NCBI GenBank assembly: GCA_020721225.1
Contig: DYNE01000001.1
Location: forward strand, 1 to 64,000
DNA length: 64,000 nucleotides
Origin: Pelodictyon luteolum
Lineage (GTDB): Bacteria; Bacteroidota; Chlorobiia; Chlorobiales; Chlorobiaceae
Reading direction: 5' to 3'
The translations under genes were made by a program, and so were the position numbers. Below, piece after piece: positions 8,294-15,706 of this stretch. How positions within the stretch are numbered: the first letter of the stretch is position 1; each line of letters begins with the position of its first letter. Below the pieces are notes generated by a model. That model saw only the letters and a list, made by a program, of their open reading frames with translations, was not told the origin of the DNA and searched no databases.

Positions 8294-8782
8294 TCACCTG
8301 AAAACCAACCCAAGAACTTCCATTGCTTCCCTGTCGTTTTTCTTCGCTATCTCGCGGACCGACATGCCGGGATCGTCTACAGCAATACCTTTTTCTGCGA
8401 GCGCCGTAACAACGTCGTCGCTCTCTTTGCCGGCAAGTTCGGCGACCGTTTCAAGCCTTGCCGACTGGATGGCGCGCATCATCTTCGCCTTTGGATTGCC
8501 TCCCTCCCTGGATGCGGGCATGAACACCGCAAGCGCCGTGACAACGACGCCGACAGAGATGATGGATACCGCAGGTATTTTCGAAAAGTAGGAGACGAAT
8601 ACTTTCCAGTTGGCGATGGTGTGCAGCACGACGCCGGCCACCATCAGCCAGCTCAGCCATTCGTGTACCGGCTTGATATAGCCGCCTTCGATTTTGAAGA
8701 ACATGAGAATGCCGGTAACGGCGAGAATAATGAAACTGCCTATGGCCAGCGGAGTGGCCCATGATCTCATTGATGTGCTCAT
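8294..8782 (-). CDS. DUF4405-like membrane protein with C-terminal helical domain
   Basis: This 162-residue protein has three hydrophobic segments in its first 95 residues. The segments include HEWLSWLMVAGVVLHTIANWKVF, whose spaced histidines are the pattern seen in DUF4405 and cytochrome b-like membrane proteins, so heme binding is possible but not shown. Residues about 105-162 form a soluble tail (ETVAELAGKESDDVVTALAEKGI) that resembles helical domains attached to other DUF4405 proteins. The gene is single, with its own terminator. A broken copy lies at about 1030-1170. Function unknown; a redox role is a guess. Confidence 0.65.
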   Translation of the reverse strand: MSTSMRSWATPLAIGSFIILAVTGILMFFKIEGGYIKPVHEWLSWLMVAGVVLHTIANWKVFVSYFSKIPAVSIISVGVVVTALAVFMPASREGGNPKAKMMRAIQSARLETVAELAGKESDDVVTALAEKGIAVDDPGMSVREIAKKNDREAMEVLGLVFR

Positions 8783-8960
8783 AATTGTCTGCCTGTCTTT
8801 TTTTGTGATGATTTATATCTGCTTCAAGGTGCAACCGTTTCCGCAGGAACACCCACTTTCGTCAATATGACGGCAAATAAACCGGAACCTTGTGCAGATT
8901 CCGGATATGTCCATATATAAAAGGAAAATAGTACTGTTATGAGCGCGAATCTCCGTCTGG

Positions 8961-10256
8961 CTACAGATACGGCTGGTCGTCGATTTTATGAAGAACTCCG
9001 TTATGGCGGGCCCTTTTTTTCCAGTCCATGGAACCGACAAGCCGATATATCCAGGCAGGTACGAATGGCCTGGCCAGCTGACGACGGGCATCTTCTGGTA
9101 CCGGATTCCCGGCAGCAAGTGATTGCGCGACACGGTCAAAGGCTTTCTTGTAGGGAATCACCGGACCTCCGAGCTCCGCGAGAGGGCGGCCATGCGCAAG
9201 CCCTTCTCCTCCTCCAATGGTGATACTGCCCATCCACCGGAAACCGGATGCACCTGCAAAAGCCGAGCAAACGGCAAGTGCGGTTTCATTCTGGGATGAT
9301 TCGATGAAGCCGCTGTTAGCAATGGCCACAAACCCCCCTCGCAACGCCTTCCCTTTGCGGCACTCATGAATTTTCTGCAGAACGGAGAGCAGTGGCGCCG
9401 GGATGGTGTCGATATAGAGAGGAAACGACAGGATGCAGAGGTCAGCATTATCGACGGCATCGAGCAACTGCCGGAGTTTTCCCGGGCCATGCAATGCCTT
9501 ATAGATATGGATGGTTTCCGTCTCGATCCCCTGTGCTTCCAACCGGTCGAGCAGGTATCCTCCCAGCGATGCCGATGTGCTATGAGCCATGCGCGGACTG
9601 CCGACAAGCAACAGGGCTTTACGGGGCGAAACCTCCATTGCGGAAGTTGCTGCGGCATCGGGAAGTTTCTCCCCGGAAAGTGCAGAAGGCTTGTCGAGCC
9701 CCTGAAGCAGACCCGTTACCTGCTCCCGCAAGGTGACTGAAGCGGCAGAAGGCTCGATGATGCCCCAACTGCTTCTTTGTGCATAAAAATTTATCGAATT
9801 GCGCCAGGCAAGATGACGGAACAGAGCCTCCTCAACCCCGTCCCGGTGGTCGAGCCATCCTGTCACCAGCAGATCGGGATAGTGTGCATAGCGATTCCGA
9901 TGATGGGTTTCGCCGTTAACCGTCTTGAAAAAGGGGGAAACGTTGGCAATAAAATGGTCGAGCATCCGCTTCAATTCCGGCGAATAACTCCCGAAGGTCA
10001 CCGGCGTCAGCATGATCAGCAGATCGCTTCCGATGAACCGACGCGACAGCTCCCGGTTATCGTCGTCGATAACGCAGATACCGGGGGTTTTCAGCCAGCA
10101 CCCGAAACAACCGCTGCAGTTGCCAATGGTTTTCTTCCGCAAAACGACATGTTCGGTTTCATATCCTTTTACCGCAAGAAGTTCAGCAAGAACTCCGGCA
10201 ACTCTTTCGCCCGTGGAATCGCTTTCGGGCGAACCGTCGAAAATCAGCGCTTTCAT
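8961..10256 (-). CDS. double flavodoxin-fold NAD(P)H-dependent oxidoreductase fusion
   Basis: This 431-residue protein is a tandem of two flavodoxin-fold (NADPH-dependent FMN reductase type) domains. Domain 1 (about 1-200) opens with KALIFDGSPESDSTGE and carries the Cys cluster CSGCFGCWLKTPGIC, as in iron-sulfur flavoproteins. Domain 2 (from about 210) opens with KALLLVGSPRMAHSTSASLG and lacks that Cys cluster. The start at 10256 is firm: an AAGGAGGG ribosome site lies 4 bases upstream, and the ATG overlaps the TGA of the preceding gene (ATGA). It is thus translationally coupled to the membrane protein at 10253-10717. The electron acceptor is unknown. Most relatives have a single domain. Confidence 0.8.
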   Translation of the reverse strand: MKALIFDGSPESDSTGERVAGVLAELLAVKGYETEHVVLRKKTIGNCSGCFGCWLKTPGICVIDDDNRELSRRFIGSDLLIMLTPVTFGSYSPELKRMLDHFIANVSPFFKTVNGETHHRNRYAHYPDLLVTGWLDHRDGVEEALFRHLAWRNSINFYAQRSSWGIIEPSAASVTLREQVTGLLQGLDKPSALSGEKLPDAAATSAMEVSPRKALLLVGSPRMAHSTSASLGGYLLDRLEAQGIETETIHIYKALHGPGKLRQLLDAVDNADLCILSFPLYIDTIPAPLLSVLQKIHECRKGKALRGGFVAIANSGFIESSQNETALAVCSAFAGASGFRWMGSITIGGGEGLAHGRPLAELGGPVIPYKKAFDRVAQSLAAGNPVPEDARRQLARPFVPAWIYRLVGSMDWKKRARHNGVLHKIDDQPYL

Positions 10257-10717
10257 GCAGCCCTCCTTTCCATGACCCATGCAATTACGGCTCCTTCGGC
10301 AACCGCTATGAGTGCCCAGAACGACAGTTCGAGCGCGATGAGCTGCAGCGGTTCGCCAAACTGATTGAAGGGAGTGAAAAACTCCCAGAAGAGGTAGGTC
10401 ATGAAGAAAATCAGGCCGGACATCCTCATCGCCCTCGGCATGAAGCCCACAGGCCAGGCGCCTGCGACAGAGCGGTAGATGAACGCATGGCCGATGCCGA
10501 AAAGCATGAGCCCCAGAATGATGGGCAGCGGAGTGTTCACGACAAGCGGCAGAGGCTCGATTTTCGTCCAGACTGCGATAAGCTTTTCGCTTTGCATGGA
10601 CGAGGTCAGCAAAATCCCCTTGCCGTCCCAGCCGAAGCCGAGAGTGCGGAAGGTCAGCAGCATGGAGATATTCATGGCCATGCCTCCCGCCAGACCTGCA
10701 ATGATGGTTTTTTTCAT
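10253..10717 (-). CDS. small integral membrane protein, four TM segments
   Basis: This 154-residue protein has four hydrophobic segments: near 5-25, 60-80, 98-115 and 128-150. It has no recognised motif and no Cys pairs. Its stop overlaps the start of the double flavodoxin protein (ATGA), so the two should be made together. It also begins 12 bases after the TetR gene on the same strand, making a regulator-membrane protein-oxidoreductase operon. I would guess that it works with the flavoprotein or is the process TetR controls. Function unknown. Confidence 0.7.
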   Translation of the reverse strand: MKKTIIAGLAGGMAMNISMLLTFRTLGFGWDGKGILLTSSMQSEKLIAVWTKIEPLPLVVNTPLPIILGLMLFGIGHAFIYRSVAGAWPVGFMPRAMRMSGLIFFMTYLFWEFFTPFNQFGEPLQLIALELSFWALIAVAEGAVIAWVMERRAA

Positions 10718-10729
10718 GATCGTCTCCGT

Positions 10730-11464
10730 TTAACGGTTTCGGAAAAATCCCGTTGCATCCGGTACGGCCACCGACGGGCGGATGAACTGACGGCAGATGG
10801 AATCGAGTTCAAAACGATAAAGCGCCTCTCCGTCCTCGGCAAAAGGCGGAAGCTGTCCGGTTACCTCGAGCGATACGATCCCGTGTACCCGGCTCCAGAT
10901 CAGCATAGCGACGGAGTAAACGGAGAGCATTCCGGGATCCGCAGAGCCCATAAGAGTGAATAACCTGTGGCCTGGTTCTGCGACAGGGGGCGGAATACCA
11001 TGCGCATCGAGCCGGCCTCCCGCGTGCAGCTCCGCAATGACGCCGGTAAGGGCTCCGAGCGAACGCATCATGACCGGCAGAAGCTCCTGCATGGGAGGCA
11101 CATAGCCGGGAACCGGACTGCCGAAAATAAGCAGGTATCGGTGCGGGTATTGCAAGGCCCATTGTCGGTAGGCAATGCCGGTAGCCCGAAGCCTCTCTAC
11201 CTCCTGACCCGGATCGGGAAAAGAGGCTTTCGCTTCATGCTGGCAGTCGCCGAACGATGCGTAGGCATCGATGATAAGCGCAGTCACCAGTGCGTCGCGG
11301 TCGGAAAAATAGTTGTAGATGGCCGGAGCGGTAATGCCCAGCTCTCTGGCGATTTTGCGGAGCGAAAGCGAAGAGGCGCCTGATTCGGTTATCTGTCGCC
11401 AGGCGAAGTCCTTGATGGACTCGCCGAGATTTGGCATCTGCAATGCCTTGAGCGGTCTTGCCAT
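10730..11464 (-). CDS. TetR/AcrR-family transcriptional repressor
   Basis: This 244-residue regulator has an N-terminal TetR helix-turn-helix: FAWRQITESGASSLSLRKIARELGITAPAIYNYFSDRDALVTALI (about residues 19-65). The C-terminal ligand domain resembles the WHG subgroup (YRQWALQYPHRYLLIFGSPVPGY). The open frame runs much further upstream, but the start at 11464 gives the normal family length and sits right after an operator-like palindrome at 11478-11494. It probably represses its own operon (membrane protein plus double flavodoxin) and perhaps the divergent membrane gene at 11567. The ligand is unknown. Confidence 0.85.
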   Translation of the reverse strand: MARPLKALQMPNLGESIKDFAWRQITESGASSLSLRKIARELGITAPAIYNYFSDRDALVTALIIDAYASFGDCQHEAKASFPDPGQEVERLRATGIAYRQWALQYPHRYLLIFGSPVPGYVPPMQELLPVMMRSLGALTGVIAELHAGGRLDAHGIPPPVAEPGHRLFTLMGSADPGMLSVYSVAMLIWSRVHGIVSLEVTGQLPPFAEDGEALYRFELDSICRQFIRPSVAVPDATGFFRNR

Positions 11465-11477
11465 AATTATCAATTTA

Positions 11478-11494
11478 TATTTACAGTGTAAATA
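11478..11494. promoter_or_regulatory. candidate TetR operator
   Basis: The 17-base sequence TATTTACAGTGTAAATA is a perfect palindrome apart from its centre base. It lies 14 bases before the TetR start. A second half-like element (TATGTAAACATA) follows at about 11498-11509. The site lies between divergent genes, which is typical of TetR autoregulation. Confidence 0.6.
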
Positions 11495-11566
11495 TACTAT
11501 GTAAACATAAAAATCAAAAACAAAAAGTCCCTTCTGCGGACAAGGCGGACTCGCCGGAGAGGAGTT

Positions 11567-12115
11567 GTGTGGCATTACCGGTTTTTTCATCGTATCTTCA
11601 TGGAAATGAATGGCATACCGGAACCCGTCAAACACCGCGCATCGATGAATCCTCGGCAAAGTTCTCCCAGACGTCGTCCGGGCGTCAAGCTGTTCTGGTG
11701 GAAGTGGATGGTTGTCGTAACCTGGGGCATCATAGCTGCGGGAGTCTCCATGGCAGTGCTGCCGGAGACAATGAACCGGTTTTTCAGCCTCCTCTTCTTT
11801 TTCATCCCGGACCACTATATATCGTTCGGAGAACCGGCTTCGGGCTACATCACCTTTGCGCACGGTATGCTGGGGTCGGCGACGGCAGGATGGGGCATTG
11901 CGATGCTCGGGGTGCTGTACGGTTCGTTCAGGGAGGGCAGCAGGAACGCATGGCAGGCAATCGCTTATTCCGTTGCCGTATGGTTCACGCTCAACACCGC
12001 CGTATCGTTTGTTTACGGTCTCTGGCAAAACGCTATCCTGAACCTTATCATTGCAGAGCTCTACGTCATCCCGCTTTTCGCAACGTTCCGACAGTTTTTC
12101 GGAAAACGGAGCTGA
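11567..12115 (+). CDS. conserved membrane protein, about four TM segments
   Basis: This protein of up to 182 residues is divergent from the TetR gene. After a basic N-terminus (RRRPGVKLFWWKW) it has hydrophobic segments near residues 50-65, 90-115, 133-150 and 158-175. The GTG at 11567 has a GGAGAGGAG site only 2 bases upstream. The ATG codons at about 11600-11645 are alternatives, and I cannot decide between them. No domain is recognised. The operator-like palindrome between it and the TetR gene suggests it is part of the same response. Confidence 0.6.
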   Translation: MWHYRFFHRIFMEMNGIPEPVKHRASMNPRQSSPRRRPGVKLFWWKWMVVVTWGIIAAGVSMAVLPETMNRFFSLLFFFIPDHYISFGEPASGYITFAHGMLGSATAGWGIAMLGVLYGSFREGSRNAWQAIAYSVAVWFTLNTAVSFVYGLWQNAILNLIIAELYVIPLFATFRQFFGKRS

Positions 12116-12437
12116 TCGGCCCCCTTGCTTCCGCATAAAATCGCTGCAATCTTTCTCAGATCCCCGATAAGACCTCATTCCGTATCCACCGTCTCCCGTA
12201 TTCAGGACAACTCGAAATCTGTTCCCGCATGCCGCGACCATCGGCCTCGACGGAGGTTTTGCGGGTTTTTTCGGAATCAATAGCGGCTTTTATGACAACG
12301 TTCCTGAAAATCGAGATCTCTTTTTTGTTGCGTCTCTATGCAAAACGGCGTATCGTTCATCGAACGAAAAGATACCGGTTCAACCGGTATCCTGCAGAGA
12401 TGCCTATTTTCAATTTCCTTAATGGAGCGTTACGCCG
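12116..12437. other. recQ upstream region with a 21-base palindrome
   Basis: No supported gene lies in this stretch. At 12371-12391, GATACCGGTT and AACCGGTATC face each other around a single centre base, 47 bases before the recQ start. On the minus strand a short T run follows, so it could end leftward transcription. The symmetry also suits a repressor site. Confidence 0.45.
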
Positions 12438-14312
12438 TTGAAAAATGAACCGAGGGATCCCGCTATGCAGGCGACCGGATCGGATTCAGCCTTGTTCGAT
12501 ACCCTTCGAAAGGTTTTCGGATTCCGTGAGTTTCGCCCGAATCAGGAAGGCATTGTACGGGCAATTCTGAATAAGCGGGATGTCTTTGCCGTTATGCCCA
12601 CAGGAGGCGGTAAATCGCTCTGCTATCAGCTGCCCGCAGTGCTGCTTCCCGGAACCTGCATGGTGATCAGCCCGCTTATCGCGCTCATGAAAGATCAGGT
12701 TGACGGAGCGAGGGCCAACGGCATCCGTGCGGCGCATCTCAACAGCTCCCTCTGCCCGGAAGAACGGACTGCCGTCATGCGCGAACTTCTCTCGAATTCG
12801 CTCGACCTGCTCTATGTGGCTCCCGAGCGCTTTACGCTCGAGCAGTTCCAGGAGATGCTCGGACGGGTGAACATCAGCATGGCTGTAATCGACGAAGCTC
12901 ACTGTATTTCGGAGTGGGGACACGATTTCAGGCCGGACTATCTCTCTCTTTCCGTACTGGTTACCCTTTTTCCCGATCTGCCCGTCGCCGCGTTTACGGC
13001 CACAGCCACGCACCTGGTGCAGCAGGATATTCTTGATAAACTCGCACTGCGCAATCCGCTTGTCGTAAGAGCCTCCTTTGACCGCAGCAATCTTTTCTAC
13101 GACATCCGCTTCAAGGAAAACGCCGGGGAACAGATTGCGACGATTGTGAGAAGCAATCAGGGAAAAGCCGGAATCATCTACCGCACCAGCCGCAAAAACG
13201 TCAACGACACGACGGCCATGCTGAAAGCTAAAGGGTTCCGGGCACTCCCCTACCACGCCGGATTGGGAGACGAAGAACGCAAGCGCAACCAGGAAGCGTT
13301 CATCCGCGATGAAGCGGATGTTATTGTCGCCACGGTCGCATTCGGTATGGGGATAGACAAATCGAACATCCGCTTCGTCATCCATGCCGACCTGCCGAAA
13401 AGCATTGAAAATTACTATCAGGAAACCGGCAGGGCCGGACGCGACGGCGAAGCTGCGCAATGCACCCTGCTGTTCTCGCAGGGCGACATCCCCAAAGTAC
13501 GCTTCTTCATCGACATGATAACCGATGAAACCGAAAGGGCCCGGGCTCTCGGCGCATTTTCAAAAGTTATCGCATTCGCTTCCACATCGGTCTGCAGGCG
13601 GAAAACCCTGCTTGACTATTTCGGTGAAACCTACCCTCAAGATAACTGCAACTCCTGCGACATCTGCCTCGGCACACGAGAGGTCGTTGACGCCACCACT
13701 GAGTCCCAGATGCTGCTTTCGGCAATCGCCCGGACTGAAGAACGGTTCGGAGCTACGCATATTGTGGATATTGTGACCGGAAGCCGGAACCAAAAAATCA
13801 GGGACTTCGGTCATGACCGGCTTAAAACTTACGGAGTGGGAAAGGGACACGAAAAAAAATTCTGGCGGCAGCTGATCGATGAGCTTCTTGCCCGGAAAGT
13901 GATCGCAAAATCCGAGGGACTCTACCCGACACTGTATCTTCTGCCAAAAGCGGTTCAGGTTCTGAGAAACGAAGAAAAAGTCGAAATCGTCAGAGTAAGG
14001 GAAAAGAAAGCGACCGGAAATGTAACGAGTCTGGAGGAAGGGAGTTACGATCATGAACTGTTCGATCTGCTCAGGTCTCTCAGAAAACAGATCGCCGACG
14101 AGCTGGGAATTCCGCCCTATGTAGTCTTTTCCGACCGCTCGTTGCGAGATATGGCTTCCATTCTGCCGCAGAGCGATGATGCCATGCTTTCGGTTTCGGG
14201 AGTCGGGGAGGTCAAGCTTCAGCGCTATGGACAACAGTTCCTCTCGCTCATAAAAAAATACAGAAGAGAGCATCCGGAAGAAACTTCGCAATTGCCGGTA
14301 ATGCCTCGATGA
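12438..14312 (+). CDS. recQ: ATP-dependent DNA helicase RecQ
   Basis: This 624-residue superfamily 2 helicase unwinds DNA 3' to 5' in recombination and fork repair. The motifs are all visible: MPTGGGKSLCYQLP (Walker A, residues 53-66), DEAH (152-155), TATAT, VATVAFGMGIDKSNIRFVIH (motif V) and QETGRAGRDG (motif VI). The zinc-binding part CRRKTLLDYFGE...CNSCDIC and a winged-helix RQC domain follow. A C-terminal HRDC domain begins at about 540 (FDLLRSLRKQIADELGIPPYVVFSD). Translation starts with TTG at 12438; an ATG at 12465 is an alternative. The length is normal for RecQ. Confidence 0.96.
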   Translation: MKNEPRDPAMQATGSDSALFDTLRKVFGFREFRPNQEGIVRAILNKRDVFAVMPTGGGKSLCYQLPAVLLPGTCMVISPLIALMKDQVDGARANGIRAAHLNSSLCPEERTAVMRELLSNSLDLLYVAPERFTLEQFQEMLGRVNISMAVIDEAHCISEWGHDFRPDYLSLSVLVTLFPDLPVAAFTATATHLVQQDILDKLALRNPLVVRASFDRSNLFYDIRFKENAGEQIATIVRSNQGKAGIIYRTSRKNVNDTTAMLKAKGFRALPYHAGLGDEERKRNQEAFIRDEADVIVATVAFGMGIDKSNIRFVIHADLPKSIENYYQETGRAGRDGEAAQCTLLFSQGDIPKVRFFIDMITDETERARALGAFSKVIAFASTSVCRRKTLLDYFGETYPQDNCNSCDICLGTREVVDATTESQMLLSAIARTEERFGATHIVDIVTGSRNQKIRDFGHDRLKTYGVGKGHEKKFWRQLIDELLARKVIAKSEGLYPTLYLLPKAVQVLRNEEKVEIVRVREKKATGNVTSLEEGSYDHELFDLLRSLRKQIADELGIPPYVVFSDRSLRDMASILPQSDDAMLSVSGVGEVKLQRYGQQFLSLIKKYRREHPEETSQLPVMPR

Positions 14313-14345
14313 GCCGACGTCGATACCATACCGGACACAGAGGAG

Positions 14346-14576
14346 TCAGATCAGGTCGCCCTTATCATCCCCGCAAGACCGTTTATCAAAATCCTGGCTC
14401 TGCGAAGACTGCATTTCCTCGGTTGTGCGCGGACAAGTTCCGGATCCCGGGGCAACGCACTCCTTTACGCACTTCTGCACCGGATCGTCCTGCTCCTTTC
14501 CGGCATTTCGGGGCTTTGTTCGGGAATGATCGAGCCGACACTTTACAAACAAGGCAGAACGGCTTTCAGGTGCCAT
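14346..14576 (-). CDS. small cysteine-containing hypothetical protein, 76 aa
   Basis: This small polar protein has four or five cysteines, including the cluster VQKCVKECVAPGSGTC at about residues 36-51 (C-x3-C-x8-C). The start at 14576 is chosen because a near-perfect GGAAGGAGG ribosome site lies 6 bases upstream. That makes it more credible than the overlapping plus-strand frame. It has no signal peptide or membrane segment. An AT-rich TATATAAC element, as found before sulfur genes in this window, lies about 220 bases upstream. I recognise no family. A metal- or sulfur-related role is only suggested by the cysteines. Confidence 0.55.
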   Translation of the reverse strand: MAPESRSALFVKCRLDHSRTKPRNAGKEQDDPVQKCVKECVAPGSGTCPRTTEEMQSSQSQDFDKRSCGDDKGDLI

Positions 14577-14799
14577 GAACAACCTCCTTCCCGTTGCCGG
14601 AAAATCCGGCTCCTGTAATCTCAATCCGCTGCATGATGCCTGTACTTTTTTAGGGGAATCTCACATGATCTTTTCCGCATGTACATCGGTTACCTGATGT
14701 AACAAAAAGAGAGGTCTGAAACCGCATCTTTCAGGGCAGAGGTTTCGCGGAAACTTTCCGAAGCAGAGGAATCCGGAAATAACCCCAAGCCAACCTTAT

Positions 14800-14835
14800 T
14801 ATATAACCATATAACTGAATAACCAAATTATATTA
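14800..14835. repeat. degenerate copy of the TATATAAC AT-rich element
   Basis: TATATAAC (14800-14807) is followed by CATATA and, slightly further on, by AATAACCAAATTATATTA. This resembles the inverted repeat upstream of tusA, with two bases missing from the spacer. It lies between the methyltransferase stop (14847) and the small Cys-containing gene, so it could control the latter. Confidence 0.4.
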
Positions 14836-14846
14836 TTCAAGAGCCC

Positions 14847-15488
14847 TTACGCCCATCGCCTTCGCAGATAAAAAAACATGAAATCCTGCTGATGGCCAGA
14901 TGGCGTATCATGCATGGAAAACATGCTGGAGATCACCCTGAAACGGGGAGCGAACAGTTCGGAGATCATCGGCTCATCATAGCGCATGACATCGAGATTG
15001 CTGCATGTATCCGGTCCGCTGAGCGCAAAAGTGCCGAGCACCACATGGCCGTTATCATCGAGGCAGGCATTGAGCGATTCAAGGTATTTTCTGCGGTCAT
15101 CCGGGTCGACCATGAAATGAAACGCCGCGCGGTCGTGCCACAGCATGAATTTTTTCCCGGAACGGAAACTCCTGACATCGCCAATGCTCCAGCGGATTTT
15201 TTCCGCCATCGGTCCGAGACGACTTCTTGAGCGATCGATTGCTGCCGGAGAACAATCGAGTACGGTAATATCCTCATAGCCGCGACGCAGGAGGGTTTCG
15301 GCAAGCAGCGAGGTGCCGCCTCCGACATCGATAACGGGACTGCCGGCGCTGATGGCGGAAGCCTCGATAAATTCAAGCGATTCGCGTGGACACTGCTGAT
15401 GCCAGCTCAGCCGTTCATGTTCTACGGATTTATAGATTGCATCCCAATGGCTGCGGGAATCTCTTTCCTTGCCGGAAGGGTTCTCCAT
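14847..15488 (-). CDS. class I SAM-dependent methyltransferase
   Basis: This 213-residue protein starts with SHWDAIYKSVEHERLSWHQ, a pattern typical of small bacterial methyltransferases related to thiopurine/tellurite methyltransferases. Motif I is VIDVGGGTSLLAETLL, the acidic loop is TVLDCSP, and the central motif is RWSIGDVRSFRSG with LWHDRAAFHFM. The ribosome site GGGGGAG is 6 bases upstream of the start. It follows cooS on the same strand after 218 bases, so it may or may not belong to that operon. The substrate is unknown. The family suits detoxification of thiols, metalloids or other small molecules. Confidence 0.8.
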   Translation of the reverse strand: MENPSGKERDSRSHWDAIYKSVEHERLSWHQQCPRESLEFIEASAISAGSPVIDVGGGTSLLAETLLRRGYEDITVLDCSPAAIDRSRSRLGPMAEKIRWSIGDVRSFRSGKKFMLWHDRAAFHFMVDPDDRRKYLESLNACLDDNGHVVLGTFALSGPDTCSNLDVMRYDEPMISELFAPRFRVISSMFSMHDTPSGHQQDFMFFYLRRRWA

Positions 15489-15706
15489 CAGCGCTCCCCC
15501 GAAGAAAGGTCGTCAGATTTTCCGAAGATCATGCATTTCTGGGGATGGGTACCGCCCTCGCATACCCGATTCGACTCGATACTCCATCGCTCCACTGCCT
15601 GTTTTTCAACGTCGGACAGTATGGTGGTTCTCTCCATATACTTCTTTGATTTAACGTTACCTGCCGGAACCGAAAGCGTCCGGCAGCGTTGCGGTTCGCT
15701 TTTCGT

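Noticed and set aside
11465..12280. Long N-terminal extension of the TetR open frame
   Set aside because: The extension is antisense to another gene, is not protein-like, and the start at 11464 gives a normal TetR N-terminus after an operator-like palindrome.
12229..12441. Plus-strand 70-codon frame before recQ
   Set aside because: No family pattern or ribosome site; it covers the palindrome and overlaps the recQ start.
14309..14578. Plus-strand frame opposite the small Cys-containing gene
   Set aside because: No ribosome site, while the minus-strand frame has a near-perfect one.
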